A DNA stretch of 64,000 nucleotides from Filosporella fistucella (taxonomy: Eukaryota > Ascomycota > Leotiomycetes > Helotiales), in assembly GCA_030077755.1 (NCBI GenBank), contig JAQJZZ010000007.1:1426001-1490000 (forward strand), in the 5' to 3' direction. Below the pieces are notes generated by a model. It had not been told where the DNA came from, did no database searches, and was given only the letters and a program-made list of their open reading frames with translations. Made by a program: the position numbers and the translations under genes. How positions within the stretch are numbered: the stretch's first letter is position 1; the number at the start of each line of letters is the position of its first letter. Positions 9,421 to 20,385 of the stretch are shown here, in pieces.

Positions 9421-12400
9421 TTAGCTTATGAAATTAAGCTCTTTTAAGAAGTTTTTATATTTAATCTTTTTTAAAGCCTTAGTTAATCCATCGGCTTTTT
9501 GTTTATTAGTAGGAATATATATTAAATCTATTATTCCTTCTAATATAAGATTTCTTATATAGTGATATTTAACGGCTATATGCTTTGTTCTCTCATGATA
9601 TATAGGATTATATCCTAATAATAAAGCTCCGTTATTATTCGTATATAAAGGGAACTTCTTTTGCTTATAAAAGCCTAATTCTTTTAATAAGCTTATTATA
9701 TAAATAGCTTCTTTGGTAGCAGCGTTTATAGCTATATATTCAGCTTCTGTAGTGCTTTGTGCTACTATAGATTGTAATTTAGAACGCCATGATATAGGCC
9801 CATTAGCTAAATAAAATATATAACCCGTAGTAGATTTAGCCATACTAATATCTCCGGCATAATCTGCGTCACAATAGCCGCTTATATAATGGCTATTAAT
9901 ATTATTATTCTCATATTTAATAGAATAATTAATAGTTCCTTTTAAATATCTTAATATTCTTTTAATAGCTATAAAGTGTTCTTTATTAGGGTTATTGGCA
10001 TATCTAGCTAATTTAATAACTGGATAAGCTATATCGGGCCTAGTGCCTAATACTAGATATAATAAGCTCCCTATTATCCCTTGATATTCTTTAATATCTT
10101 CTTTATTTACTTGTTCCTTATTAGGGATTAATTTTAAATTAATATCAAGAGGAGTATTAATAGGATTACAATTAGCCATATTATATTTTTCTAGTATTTT
10201 AGTTATATATTTAGCTTGGCTTAATATTAAAGATTTATTAATATTATTATTATTATTTATAATAATATCTATTCCTAAATAATCTTTAATAATCCCTAAC
10301 TCTTTAATTTGAAAATAATTTTTAAGAGTTTTTATAAGGATGCTAATATTATCCTTATTAGGGCCTATAATAGCTAAATCGTCTACGTAAATACAAATAA
10401 TTATATTTGTAAACTTATTTATAAAAATATAACTTTCGGCACTTAAGGGCTTATAATTTAATTCTTTTAATTTATTAATAAGTGTAAAATACCAAATACG
10501 GGCAGATTGCTTTAATCCGTATAAAGCTTTATTTAATTGTAAATATAAAGCTTCTTGATTATTTATTTTATTACTTAATATTAATAAATTATCTTTTACG
10601 CCTTCAGGTAAATATAAGCTTGTTTTAGCGTCTATATTTCCTTGTGTAAAAGCAGAAATCATATCGATTTTATAAATATAATAATTATTTAATAAAGCTA
10701 GGGCAAATACGATTTTCCAAGCTATTTGCTTAATTACGGCTGCAAAAGACTCTATATAATCTTTACCATAAATTTGCTTAAAGCCTTTAGCTACAAACCT
10801 AGCTTTAAATTCATAATAATTATTATTATTATCTTTTAATTTATAAGCCCACCTAGTTTTAATAGGTGTTATATTATTATAATTAGATTTATTAGAAATA
10901 GTAATAATATCCCAAATATTATTAAGATTTAAAGTATTTAATTCTTTTTGCATAGCTTTAATCCAATAATCTTTATAAGGGTTATTATCATTAATAGCTT
11001 CTTTATAAGATTTAGGCTCTAAAATAATAGTATTATCTTTTAATTGATTTTTATAAATAATAATTTTATCGGATTCTAAATCCTTATTATTATTTTCTTT
11101 AATACTATTATCGCCCTCTATTTTAGAGGTTAAATATGCTATGGAAGCCAAATTATATAAGCTATTATTAATAGTAAAATTAGCTTCTTTTGATTTAGAT
11201 CGAGTTTTAGGTCCTTTATAAAACTCTTTATTTAATTCATCTAAATCATCTTCTTCGCTATTTTCGCTATTTTCGCTATTATGGATATTATTATTATTTT
11301 TATTATTATTAGATTTATTTACTTCTAATATATCTAAATTATTATTTTCTTTATTATCGATATTTAAAGGAGTTTCTTTAATAATAATATCTTGATTATT
11401 ATTATTAAAAGTAGGATTATTTAATAAATTTTTAATAAAATTATAATCCTTTGAATCTTCTTCTAATAATTTATTAAAGTCCAAATTTAGTTCATATTTA
11501 TCTTTATAAATTAAATCTTCTTTAATAATTATATCTCGACTACTTATTACTTTATTTAAAGTAGGGATATAAACTAAATAATTATTAGAAGATTCCCACC
11601 CTATTAATATACCGCTATTAGCTTTATTATTTAGCTTTCCTAAATTAGCTTTATTAGCTCTTATTTCCTTAGGAATTAAAGTATAGCATAAGGAGCCTAA
11701 TACTTTAATATGCGATATATCGGGTTTATCTTTAAAAATCGATATATAAGGAATATTATTAATAAAACTATTATATGTCCTATTTTTAATATTTATAATA
11801 GATTTAATTAAATAAGGCCAGAGATATAAGGGAATATTTTTATTATAGCATATAGTTATTAGCCTTTCTAATATATATCGATTTAATCGCTCACTTATAC
11901 CGTTTTGTTCTTGGCTATAAGGGCTAATTAAATCGATATAAATTCCCTTATTTTTAATAAAAGTATTCCACTTATTATTAATAAATTCTTTTGCATTATC
12001 GGAATGTAATCCTTTAATAGTAATATTAAATTGATTTTTTAACAAGTTATATAATTCTATTAATTTATTTATAGCTTCGGATTTATATTTAATAGCATAA
12101 ATATAAACGGCTTTACTACTTCTGCAAGTAAAAGTAATAAAATAACGCTCGCCTTTTAGGCCTAATATTCTAAAAGGTCCGGCTATATCTAAATCAAAAT
12201 AAGTAAGAATCTCTTTATTTGTATTTAAAGGCTTATAACTAATATTTTTAGTTATTTTACCTATAATACAAGATTCACAATTATTTAAATCAATTTTACT
12301 ATTTTCAGGTAATTTATATCCTTTGGTACTATTTATTGTTTTAATTAAATAGTCTTTATTTAAGTGATTTAGCCTTTTGTGAATTAAATCCATATTAAGC

Positions 12401-13713
12401 TTACTTATATTAATATTTTTATCTACTTGATAAATAACGTTTTTTAAATATTTATTATCAATTTTTAAATTTAGATAATATGCGTTATTAATCCAATTTG
12501 CTATAATAGTAATATTATTTTTATTATTTACTATTTTAGCTATATTATTATTAAAAGTAATATCCCATCCTTTATTTGTAAGGGTTTTAGTAGATAATAA
12601 AATAGCTTTTAAATCCGGGATATAATTAACCCCTTTAATTAATATTTCCTTATTATTAGCTAAAATAGGTATATCACCTATTCCTTTAATGGCTAATTTA
12701 AATCCATTTGCAATAATAATAAAGGAATTATTAACTGGCTTATAATTAATAAGCCAATTCTTATTGGGCGTATAATGGTCAGATGCACCTGAGTCTAAAA
12801 TTATTTTATTATTAATAATAAAATTATTATTATTATCAATAGCAGACATAAGGGTTTTATCTGAATTATTGCTTTTATTAAAATCCTTTTTATTCTTATT
12901 CTTATTCTTATTTTTATCCTTATTTTTAAAAGAATTAGAATTAGAATTAGAATTTCTTAATTCAGGATATTTAATAAAACACTTGGATTCTAAGTGCCCT
13001 TCTTTATTACAATATTTGCAATAAGGAATATTATTCTTATTATTTTTATTTTTAAAATATTTAGAAGTTTTATTAGCTTCTAAATTATTATTAAAACGGC
13101 TTTCTTCGGCGATTAATTCGCTAATTAATTTATTAATATCGATATTACTTAAATCATTACTGATTTCTTTATATTTTCGACTAATTAGCGAATCAAAATT
13201 ATTATTTAATCCCTTAAATATAATCCAAGCTATAAAGGGATCTGGCATTTTATAACCTAATTCTTTTAAATAAATAGCCGAGCTTTGTATACTAGCCGTA
13301 TACTCGTCTATATTTTTAAAAGAAGTATAATTAGCTTCTATTAATTGATTTAAATATCTACCAATTAATTCAAAGCTAGAATCGCCGTAAGTGGCTTTAA
13401 TTGCTTCCCAAAGAAGCTTAGCACTATTTTTATCCTTAAATCTATCTATATTTTCTAAGGATATAATAGATTTAATAGCACCTAAAGCCTTATTATTATT
13501 CTTAATAAAATCGCTATATCTTTCCTCATATTTAACTCCTAATTCAGGAGTTATAGGCTCATTATCTTCGTAATAAAGCGATTTATTAGGTGGATTAATA
13601 GTGTTATTTATATAAGCCATATAGCCATTTATTTCTAGAAATAGCTTAGCTTCACTAAGCCATTCTATATAATTAGATTTACCTATTAATTTTGGTCCTT
13701 TAAAAGAAGCCAT
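9421..13713 (-). CDS. Copia Gag-Pol polyprotein, uninterrupted
   Basis: A 1430-codon frame without a stop. Gag occupies about the first 250 residues and ends in a CCHC zinc knuckle (CKYCNKEGHLESKC). Protease follows with the active-site motif DSGAS. Integrase shows the HHCC finger (HKRLNH...CESC) and the DDE residues in DIAGPF, HSDNAKEF and NGISER. Reverse transcriptase shows KARFVAKGF, DMISAF, ALYGLKQSARIWY and the catalytic YVDD. RNase H shows CDADYAGD, STTEAEYIA and DGLTKAL. All expected catalytic residues are present, so the protein looks enzymatically competent. The coding sequence is extremely A+T-rich, with third positions almost always A or T, and is heavy in Asn, Ile and Lys. Gag and Pol share one frame with no frameshift or stop between them. 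Whether it is transcribed cannot be told. Confidence 0.96.
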   Translation of the reverse strand: MASFKGPKLIGKSNYIEWLSEAKLFLEINGYMAYINNTINPPNKSLYYEDNEPITPELGVKYEERYSDFIKNNNKALGAIKSIISLENIDRFKDKNSAKLLWEAIKATYGDSSFELIGRYLNQLIEANYTSFKNIDEYTASIQSSAIYLKELGYKMPDPFIAWIIFKGLNNNFDSLISRKYKEISNDLSNIDINKLISELIAEESRFNNNLEANKTSKYFKNKNNKNNIPYCKYCNKEGHLESKCFIKYPELRNSNSNSNSFKNKDKNKNKNKNKKDFNKSNNSDKTLMSAIDNNNNFIINNKIILDSGASDHYTPNKNWLINYKPVNNSFIIIANGFKLAIKGIGDIPILANNKEILIKGVNYIPDLKAILLSTKTLTNKGWDITFNNNIAKIVNNKNNITIIANWINNAYYLNLKIDNKYLKNVIYQVDKNINISKLNMDLIHKRLNHLNKDYLIKTINSTKGYKLPENSKIDLNNCESCIIGKITKNISYKPLNTNKEILTYFDLDIAGPFRILGLKGERYFITFTCRSSKAVYIYAIKYKSEAINKLIELYNLLKNQFNITIKGLHSDNAKEFINNKWNTFIKNKGIYIDLISPYSQEQNGISERLNRYILERLITICYNKNIPLYLWPYLIKSIINIKNRTYNSFINNIPYISIFKDKPDISHIKVLGSLCYTLIPKEIRANKANLGKLNNKANSGILIGWESSNNYLVYIPTLNKVISSRDIIIKEDLIYKDKYELNLDFNKLLEEDSKDYNFIKNLLNNPTFNNNNQDIIIKETPLNIDNKENNNLDILEVNKSNNNKNNNNIHNSENSENSEEDDLDELNKEFYKGPKTRSKSKEANFTINNSLYNLASIAYLTSKIEGDNSIKENNNKDLESDKIIIYKNQLKDNTIILEPKSYKEAINDNNPYKDYWIKAMQKELNTLNLNNIWDIITISNKSNYNNITPIKTRWAYKLKDNNNNYYEFKARFVAKGFKQIYGKDYIESFAAVIKQIAWKIVFALALLNNYYIYKIDMISAFTQGNIDAKTSLYLPEGVKDNLLILSNKINNQEALYLQLNKALYGLKQSARIWYFTLINKLKELNYKPLSAESYIFINKFTNIIICIYVDDLAIIGPNKDNISILIKTLKNYFQIKELGIIKDYLGIDIIINNNNNINKSLILSQAKYITKILEKYNMANCNPINTPLDINLKLIPNKEQVNKEDIKEYQGIIGSLLYLVLGTRPDIAYPVIKLARYANNPNKEHFIAIKRILRYLKGTINYSIKYENNNINSHYISGYCDADYAGDISMAKSTTGYIFYLANGPISWRSKLQSIVAQSTTEAEYIAINAATKEAIYIISLLKELGFYKQKKFPLYTNNNGALLLGYNPIYHERTKHIAVKYHYIRNLILEGIIDLIYIPTNKQKADGLTKALKKIKYKNFLKELNFIS

Positions 13714-14891
13714 TTTTAATTAATAGAACTAACATTATTATTCTTAAGTTATAATATAATTATAATAAATATAATTAGAGTTTATATTTATAATAAGAAC
13801 GCTCTTTTAGAATTTAATTTGCTATTATTTAATCTTAAGTTTTAAATAATAGTATTATTAGATAATATGACTAGTATTTATATTATTTAATAATAATTCT
13901 ATAAAGAGGTTCCTTAATTTATTAAGATATATATATATATATATATATTTTCTTAATCGTTTTAAGAAACAATATAATAAGTTAATAATAACTTGTTTTT
14001 ATTTATAATAACTTAAGAATAATTATTATTATAACTAATTTAATATTCTTATTATATTTAAGTTACTTTTTTAAATAATAGTAAATTCTTTTTTTAAAAA
14101 AAAATTTACTTTTAATAAATTGATATATAAATCAATTATAATTTAATAAAACCTTAATTAATATATAATATAATAAGTCTTATTATAATCCTTATATTTG
14201 TTTAAAATAAATAATAAGGAGTTGAGATTTTAATAATTGTTTTTAAATCTCATAATAGTAACTTAATAAGAATAATAATTATTTAATTATCCCTATGCCC
14301 TTATAATTGCCTTATTTAAAAAGGTCTTTTTCGTAGTTCTTATTAACTACTTATTACTTCTTTTACTTTTATTACTATTATTTTAATATATTCATCCGAA
14401 TATACTTATTATTAATAATAATAAGAATTACTTAAAGTAATTTTCCTTATATTAATAAACGTAATATTTAATATAATTTAACCCTCTCCGAGGATGGCTT
14501 TTTATAAATTATATTAAATATACGATTAATATAATTTAAACTATTTATAATAGAATAGCCACGCCTTTATTTTTTATTTATACCTCCTTTAAGGCTATAA
14601 ATAAGTAAATATAAGGTGGGCACCTTGGTATGAGAACTAGGCTATATAACCGCTATGGTCCTATATATAGGGGATATAAATCCTAATAGCTTCTAGAGGT
14701 TTAAGCTTATTCCCTCGCTTAAACTTAGTCTCAGGGACGCAGGCCACAGATTCTATTATAAGTAGTAATATATATAAATATATATATAATAATATATATT
14801 TATATTAGGGCTTTAAGTAGGGTTTAACTCACTTAACGATCTTGAATCGGAAGTAAAAGTAATATTACTTCTTATTTAGCGATTGGCAAAA
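13714..14891 (-). other. Untranslated leader of the copia element
   Basis: About 1.2 kb between primer site and Gag start, long for a copia element. The part next to Gag is nearly pure A/T, while 14480-14890 has more mixed composition. No conserved frame was recognised. It would hold packaging and dimerisation signals. Confidence 0.6.
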
Positions 14892-14905
14892 TCCGGGCTC
14901 ATAAC
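14892..14905 (-). other. Primer-binding site, initiator tRNA-Met half-molecule type
   Basis: Adjacent to the inner end of the 5' LTR the element strand reads GGTTATGAGCCCGG. Its complement contains GGGCTCATAACC, the anticodon stem-loop of eukaryotic initiator tRNA-Met, not the tRNA 3' end. Priming by a cleaved initiator-tRNA half is known for Drosophila copia and yeast Ty5. Confidence 0.75.
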
Positions 14906-15482
14906 CTATAAGATATAAAATATAATATAGGTAATGGGGTAAACCTTTATTATATATATATATATCAAAGGAAGGTGGAAGTATCGCTTAAGCTGTGAGG
15001 CTTATTAATAAGGAGTAATAATAATAAGTATATTTTTTACTTGACTTTTTACTTAATTCTTAAATACAGGAATTGACTCGATTTAAATATTTAAATAATT
15101 AATTCTAGTAGATTCTATTGATTAGAAATCCACTATTAATATTAATAATATGATAAGCTATGTGATATTATTAATTAATAATCACATATAAGAACGCGTA
15201 ATCCATTACGTCAATTTTAGCTAATTGATTAAAAATCCAAAGTTATTAGAACTTTCCAAAAGTCCAAAAACCTAAAATTATTTATATAAAGACGCTAAGC
15301 CATAATAGGAAGCTATAACTTATAATATAAGTAATAATAGTATTAATAAGCTTATATATAATTTTATAGTAACTTATTACGGTTAGATTATGAGAAATCT
15401 TTTCTTAAAAGGTTTTCTCCTTTTTTTTTTAAAAAAAACTTTTAAAAAATTCTTAAAAAATTTAATAATTATAAATCTAACA
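14906..15482 (-). repeat. 5' LTR of the copia element
   Basis: About 577 bp, the partner of 8795-9375. It starts TGTTAGA on the element strand at 15482 and ends at the primer site. It should carry the element promoter. Confidence 0.9.
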
Positions 15483-17770
15483 AATATAAATAAATTAATA
15501 AAAATATAATTTTATTATAAGAAATATAAATAATTTTATATAAAGTTTAATAAAGCCCCGGATTTATTATATTATAATATTTAATAAAGGAAATTAATAT
15601 AATAATTAAATAAGTAATTTAAGACTAATATATTAAAGTTTTATTATAAACCTTATTAAAATTAATAATTTATTATAAAGAAAAAAATAAAAAGCATAAA
15701 TTAATTAATATAATTATAAAATATAATAATATTATTATTTAAAATATTAACTTATTATTAAATATAAATAAAATCTTAAAAGAATTTATTAAATATTAAA
15801 TTATATTAAATATTAATTTTTATTTTAAATATAATTAAATTTTTTAATATTCAAATAATAAGGATATAATTATATTTATAATATTTTAAGGGCTAATTAA
15901 ATATATAACTTTAATATAAGGTATTATAAAGTATTATAAATTTTATTACTTAATTTATAACAATAAGAAAAGTAATTTTACAAAAATATATTCTTAAATA
16001 TTATAAAAACTTTTAAATAATATTCTTATTCTTAATTTATAAATAAGATATAATTAGTAAAAAGTTATTTTTAGGATTTAAAAATTCATCTTAAAGCACT
16101 TAATTAATTTAGATTAAATTTTAATAAATTTTAAGAAAGTAAAAGCTATAATTAAATTAAAATTACAATTTAAAATAAATAAAATAAAGTTAATTAAATA
16201 TATATTATATATATAAGACTATTTATTAAATAATGAAAAGGTATTAAAAATTATTAATTAAAAGAAATATTCTTTTATAATAAAAATTTAAGCATTTATT
16301 AAATTTGATATTTATTACTATTAAATATAAATTAAAAAATTTATAATTATAATAATATTACTTTATTAATTACTTTATAAGGAAGTAAAGTTTATATAAT
16401 TAAATAAATATAACCTTATTATAAATTTATTAAAATTAGCTTTAATTTTGGCATTAATGCTTATATAATTAAATATATCCTTAAGCATTAGCTTAATTAT
16501 TTTAATAATAAATATTAATTTTTATAAATAAGGAATAATTTTAATATAATTAAATATTAATAAGAAAAAATACTTAATCTAATATAATAATAAGTAATAA
16601 TTATAATCTAAGCAAAAATATAATATAATAAAAAGAAAATATAAAGGTATTTTAAAAGCTCTTAAAAAAGGTTTAAAAATATTTTTATAAGGTGCATTTC
16701 TTATTAAAGAATAATATAGCTATTTTAATAATATAATTAAATTTTATTATATTTAATTTATTAAATAATATAATTTTAATTACTTAATTTTAAAATTAAG
16801 CATATGCTTAAGAAAAAATATATTATTATAAATAAGCTATTTTAATAATTAATATTAAAGGAAGAATTAAGATTAAAGGCTTAAGAAGAAAATATTAATT
16901 TTATTATTAATATTTATATAAATTCTTATTAAATTATTTTATATTATAAGGTTAAAGTTAAACTTACTTAAGCATTTTTATTAAAAAGGGACTAAAGTCT
17001 TAATTTAAGGCTAATAGCTAAATTTTTAATAATACTTAAAAAACTTATATAAATTATAAATTTTGGTTTTAGGTAATTTAAAATATAAGCGCTTAATTAT
17101 AAGGTTAATAAAGACGTATTATTTTAAAAGGTAAATAAATATTTATTAAAAAAAAGAATAATTAATTTAAAAGCTAAAAAAAAAATTCTTTAAATACTTT
17201 ATAATAAAACTAAGTATAAAGGAAGAAAAGGCACTTATTAAAAAGTGGCCAAGAAATATTTTTAAAATTTTTATTATAAAAATATAAAAGCATTTATCTT
17301 AAGGTATAATAAATATTAATATAAAGTAATACTTAATAAAAAGAACCTTTATATTTAATTTAATTTAATGCCTTTTAATTAAAAATAAAGTTAAATATTA
17401 TTTATATATTAAAATATAAAGGGAAAAAATACTTAATCTTAATATAATATAATTTCTTAAGCTAAGTTAAAAGATATATATTAAGTATAGCAATTTTTAA
17501 AATAATAATAAATTTTATATAAAAAGATATAATTTATTAGTATAAGGTTTTTAAAAAGCTAATTATTAATAAGGGGCTAGAAAATAAATACTTAATTAAG
17601 AAATTAATATAAAAGGAACTATTTTAATTATTTTAATTATAATTTTACTTTGAAAAGTTTATTTATTATATATATAATAATATTCTTTTTAAAAAATAAA
17701 TCTTATATCTTATAAAATAAATATTTTAATATATTAATTATTATAAGAATAAATTATTTATAAATTATAT
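15483..17770. repeat. Second RIP-type A+T-rich island
   Basis: About 2.3 kb of nearly pure A/T sequence with stops in every frame, beginning at the outer end of the copia 5' LTR and ending just beyond the stop codon of the GliT-like gene. It is probably one or more older mutated transposons into which the copia element inserted. The original element type cannot be recognised. Confidence 0.75.
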
Positions 17771-17776
17771 AAATAT

Positions 17777-18808
17777 CTAGTCTTCTGCATCTAATTGAGC
17801 AGCTAATCCAGTAGCAATAAATGCGCTTGTAAAAGCTGTAATAGTCGCTGATTTGAATAGCGTTGTATTGTCACCACCAACAAATATACCCTTAATAGTA
17901 CTTTCATTAAAAGGAGAAGTAACCTTGATATCACCTGTCTTTTCAGTCTCTAGGCCCAACTGTTCAACCCATGGCCCATTGACTATTCCCTTTGGCTTGT
18001 GAGCTATAAATCTTTCTGTCTTCTTCTCGCCATCTTCTAGTATAATTTCCACTCCGGCTGTGTTTTCTAGTCTCACAAACTTGACAATTTGTCTCGCTTC
18101 TATTTGAACCATTCTTTGAGTTTTGGATCCTAGCGCACATGCCTCGAGCGCCTTCTGGGTATTAATAGTAGTCTGCTGATTGCCATTGGTATAGATAGTG
18201 ACGGTCTCCGCAAGTCGATTCGCATATCGTGCTAAGTGTAGGGCAAACGGTGCAGGTGAGCAATCATCAATTGCCAAAACTCCAGCCGAATATGAGCCAC
18301 GCTCTTCATACCCATGACAAAAGAGGCAGTGAAATCTAACAGTTATCACCTATTGGCATGACGATGCTGAGAAATCTTACATGCTCTGAGCCCAGCAATC
18401 TTCAAATCCCTCGATATCCACCATCTTATCCCTGATTCCAGTTGCCAAGACAACCTTCCTGCCCCACCACTCCTTTCCTTGCTCATCAACAGTCTTGAAA
18501 AGACTCGTCCCATCTTCTCTTTCCCTTTTCTCCAAACTTTTGATCTCAAAATCTTCGAAGAATGTTGTATTGTAGTGAGCAAGGATATCGTCCCGAGCCG
18601 CTGCCCGCCAAACGTCGGGATCCTGGTGCTCCCAGGTGAAAATTCCATGCATGTGTTTAGACTTGGCGTTTCGATAAACGTTTGACGAAAATACAATACA
18701 GGTGTGAAGGAGACGAGGCAGCGAGCCGGCAAAGGAGAGACCAGCAGGTCCAGAACCGATCACTAGAACATCGACTGGGGAGGTGCGGGAGGTTGATGGG
18801 GTTGACAT
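17777..18808 (-). CDS. GliT-like FAD/NAD(P)H disulfide oxidoreductase (thioredoxin-reductase fold)
   Basis: Two exons (18808-18381 and 18335-17777) separated by a 45-nt GTAAGA...TTAG intron encode 328 residues, close to the usual GliT-family length. Residues 18-23 (GSGPAG) are the FAD-binding glycine motif. The splice restores IFHCLFCHGYEE, whose CxxC (Cys146, Cys149) is the redox-active disulfide of the family. A late GIFVGGDNTT segment matches the second FAD contact. The family includes thioredoxin reductases and dithiol oxidases such as GliT, which form the disulfide of epidithiodioxopiperazines. No other gene of such a pathway is present here, so a stand-alone role in small-molecule thiol oxidation is only one option. 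The second nucleotide motif (around AIDDCSPAPFA) departs from a canonical GxGxxA, as in other GliT-type oxidases. The stop codon lies about 5 bp from the A+T island, so the 3' UTR must be A+T-rich repeat. Confidence 0.88.
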
Positions 18809-19914
18809 TGTAAAAAAACCTTAGAAAGGGGATTTGCTAGTAGGTTGCAATAGACTGTATTGTGTTGATATCTCTAAATAACTGTACAGTGACTTTGATG
18901 GTAATCTTTTGGAGAGAGAGGCGGGAATGGGTGACGTTAGGCATTATATGCTTCACAAGGAGACTTTTCGGGGTCTTTTTACGAAGCTTTCGTCTGACAA
19001 AAGTGAGACTATCACTAGCAATGGGTGTTCCATTGGATGAACTAGCAACAAGTAGCTATTAGTTGAAAGCTTTCTTTCCACTGCCCGGAACCATTCCAGT
19101 CTCGCATCTAAGCTAGTCGGAGACATTTATATCCTAGATCATTTTGGCCCGAGGAAGACCCACGGCTTGAAAAGTATTAATACATATTGTAAAAAGATCT
19201 CTACAGAATGTGTCCCTCTTAGGCAGCTTACAATCTATACTTAACTCTATGAAAGATACGTTCTGGAAAGCAGTAATTGTGATCGGTGAGTAAGGAAGAA
19301 GGAGTTAGGCGAGGGGCAAAGGAGTTGGTCTTCTCTTACTGTAATGCTTGGCAAGATGTTCGTAAAACATCACGTTTGCGTCGCGTCTTTCATATATACC
19401 AGGTGCCTAGGTAAGTATAGGTGGCCATGTACCTAGTGTATTAAATAGACGGTAGTTTCTAGATATGAATCTACACCTGAATAGTGCATATATCAAAAAC
19501 TAGTATAACTTCATTCCAATATTATTAGAACAGCGAGGCAACCATTTGTTCTCTCCCAAGCACCTACCTCAGGGAGCTTACTTCCCCACTAAGGTGCCTG
19601 GGTACCTATCACTGGACCCGATCTTAGGTCTGACTCTACTCCCTGCCTCCTATTGGCTCTCGTGTCCACCAGCCAATTGTAAAGTCAATCACGTTCTCCA
19701 CCATACCCTGATAAACATACGGATAATCCCCCAACAAGCCCAATAAGGTAGAGGTATACTTCACCGGGATCCCTCCCAAATCAGATATAAAAGAATAAAG
19801 ATGCCCTCGATACGAGGGTAGACACGTATCCCCATCCCACAAATTATTTTTCGTCTTTTTACAACTTTCCTATCCTGTTTGGACACAATCGACCCTGCAT
19901 ATTCCGTTTCAGCC
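18809..19914. other. Intergenic, no gene recognised
   Basis: Contains the promoter side of the GliT-like gene. Only short frames without recognisable domains were found, some of which lack an ATG. Confidence 0.4.
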
Positions 19915-20385
19915 ATGGCAAAAACATCTGAATCATTCATCGAAGCACGACAAAGGCGCTTTATCAAAGATTATAGCGCTCTTGACGTCAAGGGATTTAT
20001 GTAATAGTTTAGTGAAGATGCAAGAATAACAAATCATGGTCATTACCCTTTTTTCTTCATTCTACCTATTGTCATATTCTAAATTCCCCTACCTAGGCAG
20101 TGGCGCCAACAACTGGACAAAAGCGCAAGAACAAAGTTTCCTCGAAAAAGTTTTAAAGCCATGCGTCAAATGCGAATTCAAGGATGTAGGAGTGTCCGGC
20201 TATGAGCAATTCGTGGCTTGGGAATGGGAGTGTAAGATGGCCATTTTTAAGAAGTCAGGTTGTCTCCATTAGAGGCGGGAGCAGAGGTAGATTTGGTTGG
20301 GGTTACAATGCTATGGTGGGATTTGAGAACTCGTGAGGGTGGCAAGACTGTGAAGTTAGTGGAATTTAACAAAGTTGCCTCCTAG
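19915..20385 (+). pseudogene. SnoaL/NTF2-like pseudogene
   Basis: The ATG at 19915 (context GCCATGG) starts MAKTSESFIEARQRR and runs to GFM at 20001. Two stops, TAA TAG (20002-20007), follow directly, after which the frame continues as FSEDARITNHG. A CTAG acceptor near 20096 leads to GANNWTKAQEQSFLEKV and FVAWEWECKM. Around 20250-20275 the frame shifts by one or two bases, and the C-terminal part AEVDLVGVTMLWWDL...EFNKVAS reads to TAG at 20383-20385. The pattern (short N-terminal helix, FMxWF, AWEWE, GVTMLWWD) is that of small fungal SnoaL-like/NTF2-fold proteins of about 140-150 residues. CAA and TGG changed to TAA and TAG would be exactly RIP-type C to T and G to A changes. Two stops and a frameshift make it non-functional. 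Confidence 0.65.

Larger units (their letters stand above)
8795..15482 (-). mobile_element. Complete Ty1/copia LTR retrotransposon
   Basis: A full-length element of about 6.7 kb on the minus strand. In element order it has a 5' LTR (15482-14906), a primer site (14905-14892), a 1.2-kb leader, one Gag-Pol frame (13713-9421), a polypurine tract (9385-9376) and a 3' LTR (9375-8795). The LTRs end in TGTTAGA on the element strand. A possible 5-bp target duplication AATAT (8790-8794 and 15483-15487) flanks it, though in A+T-rich DNA this could be chance. By eye the two LTRs are roughly 93-95% identical, so insertion was not very recent. The domain order PR-IN-RT-RH places it in the copia (Pseudoviridae-type) superfamily. 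Confidence 0.92.

Noticed and set aside
15483..17770. Mitochondrial DNA insertion as the source of the A+T islands
   Set aside because: No mitochondrial gene fragments are recognisable. The C-to-T/G-to-A relation of the other island to a nuclear repeat makes RIP the better explanation.
17777..18808. Gliotoxin-type biosynthetic cluster
   Set aside because: Only the GliT-like oxidoreductase is present; no NRPS, glutathione transferase or methyltransferase partner lies within reach.
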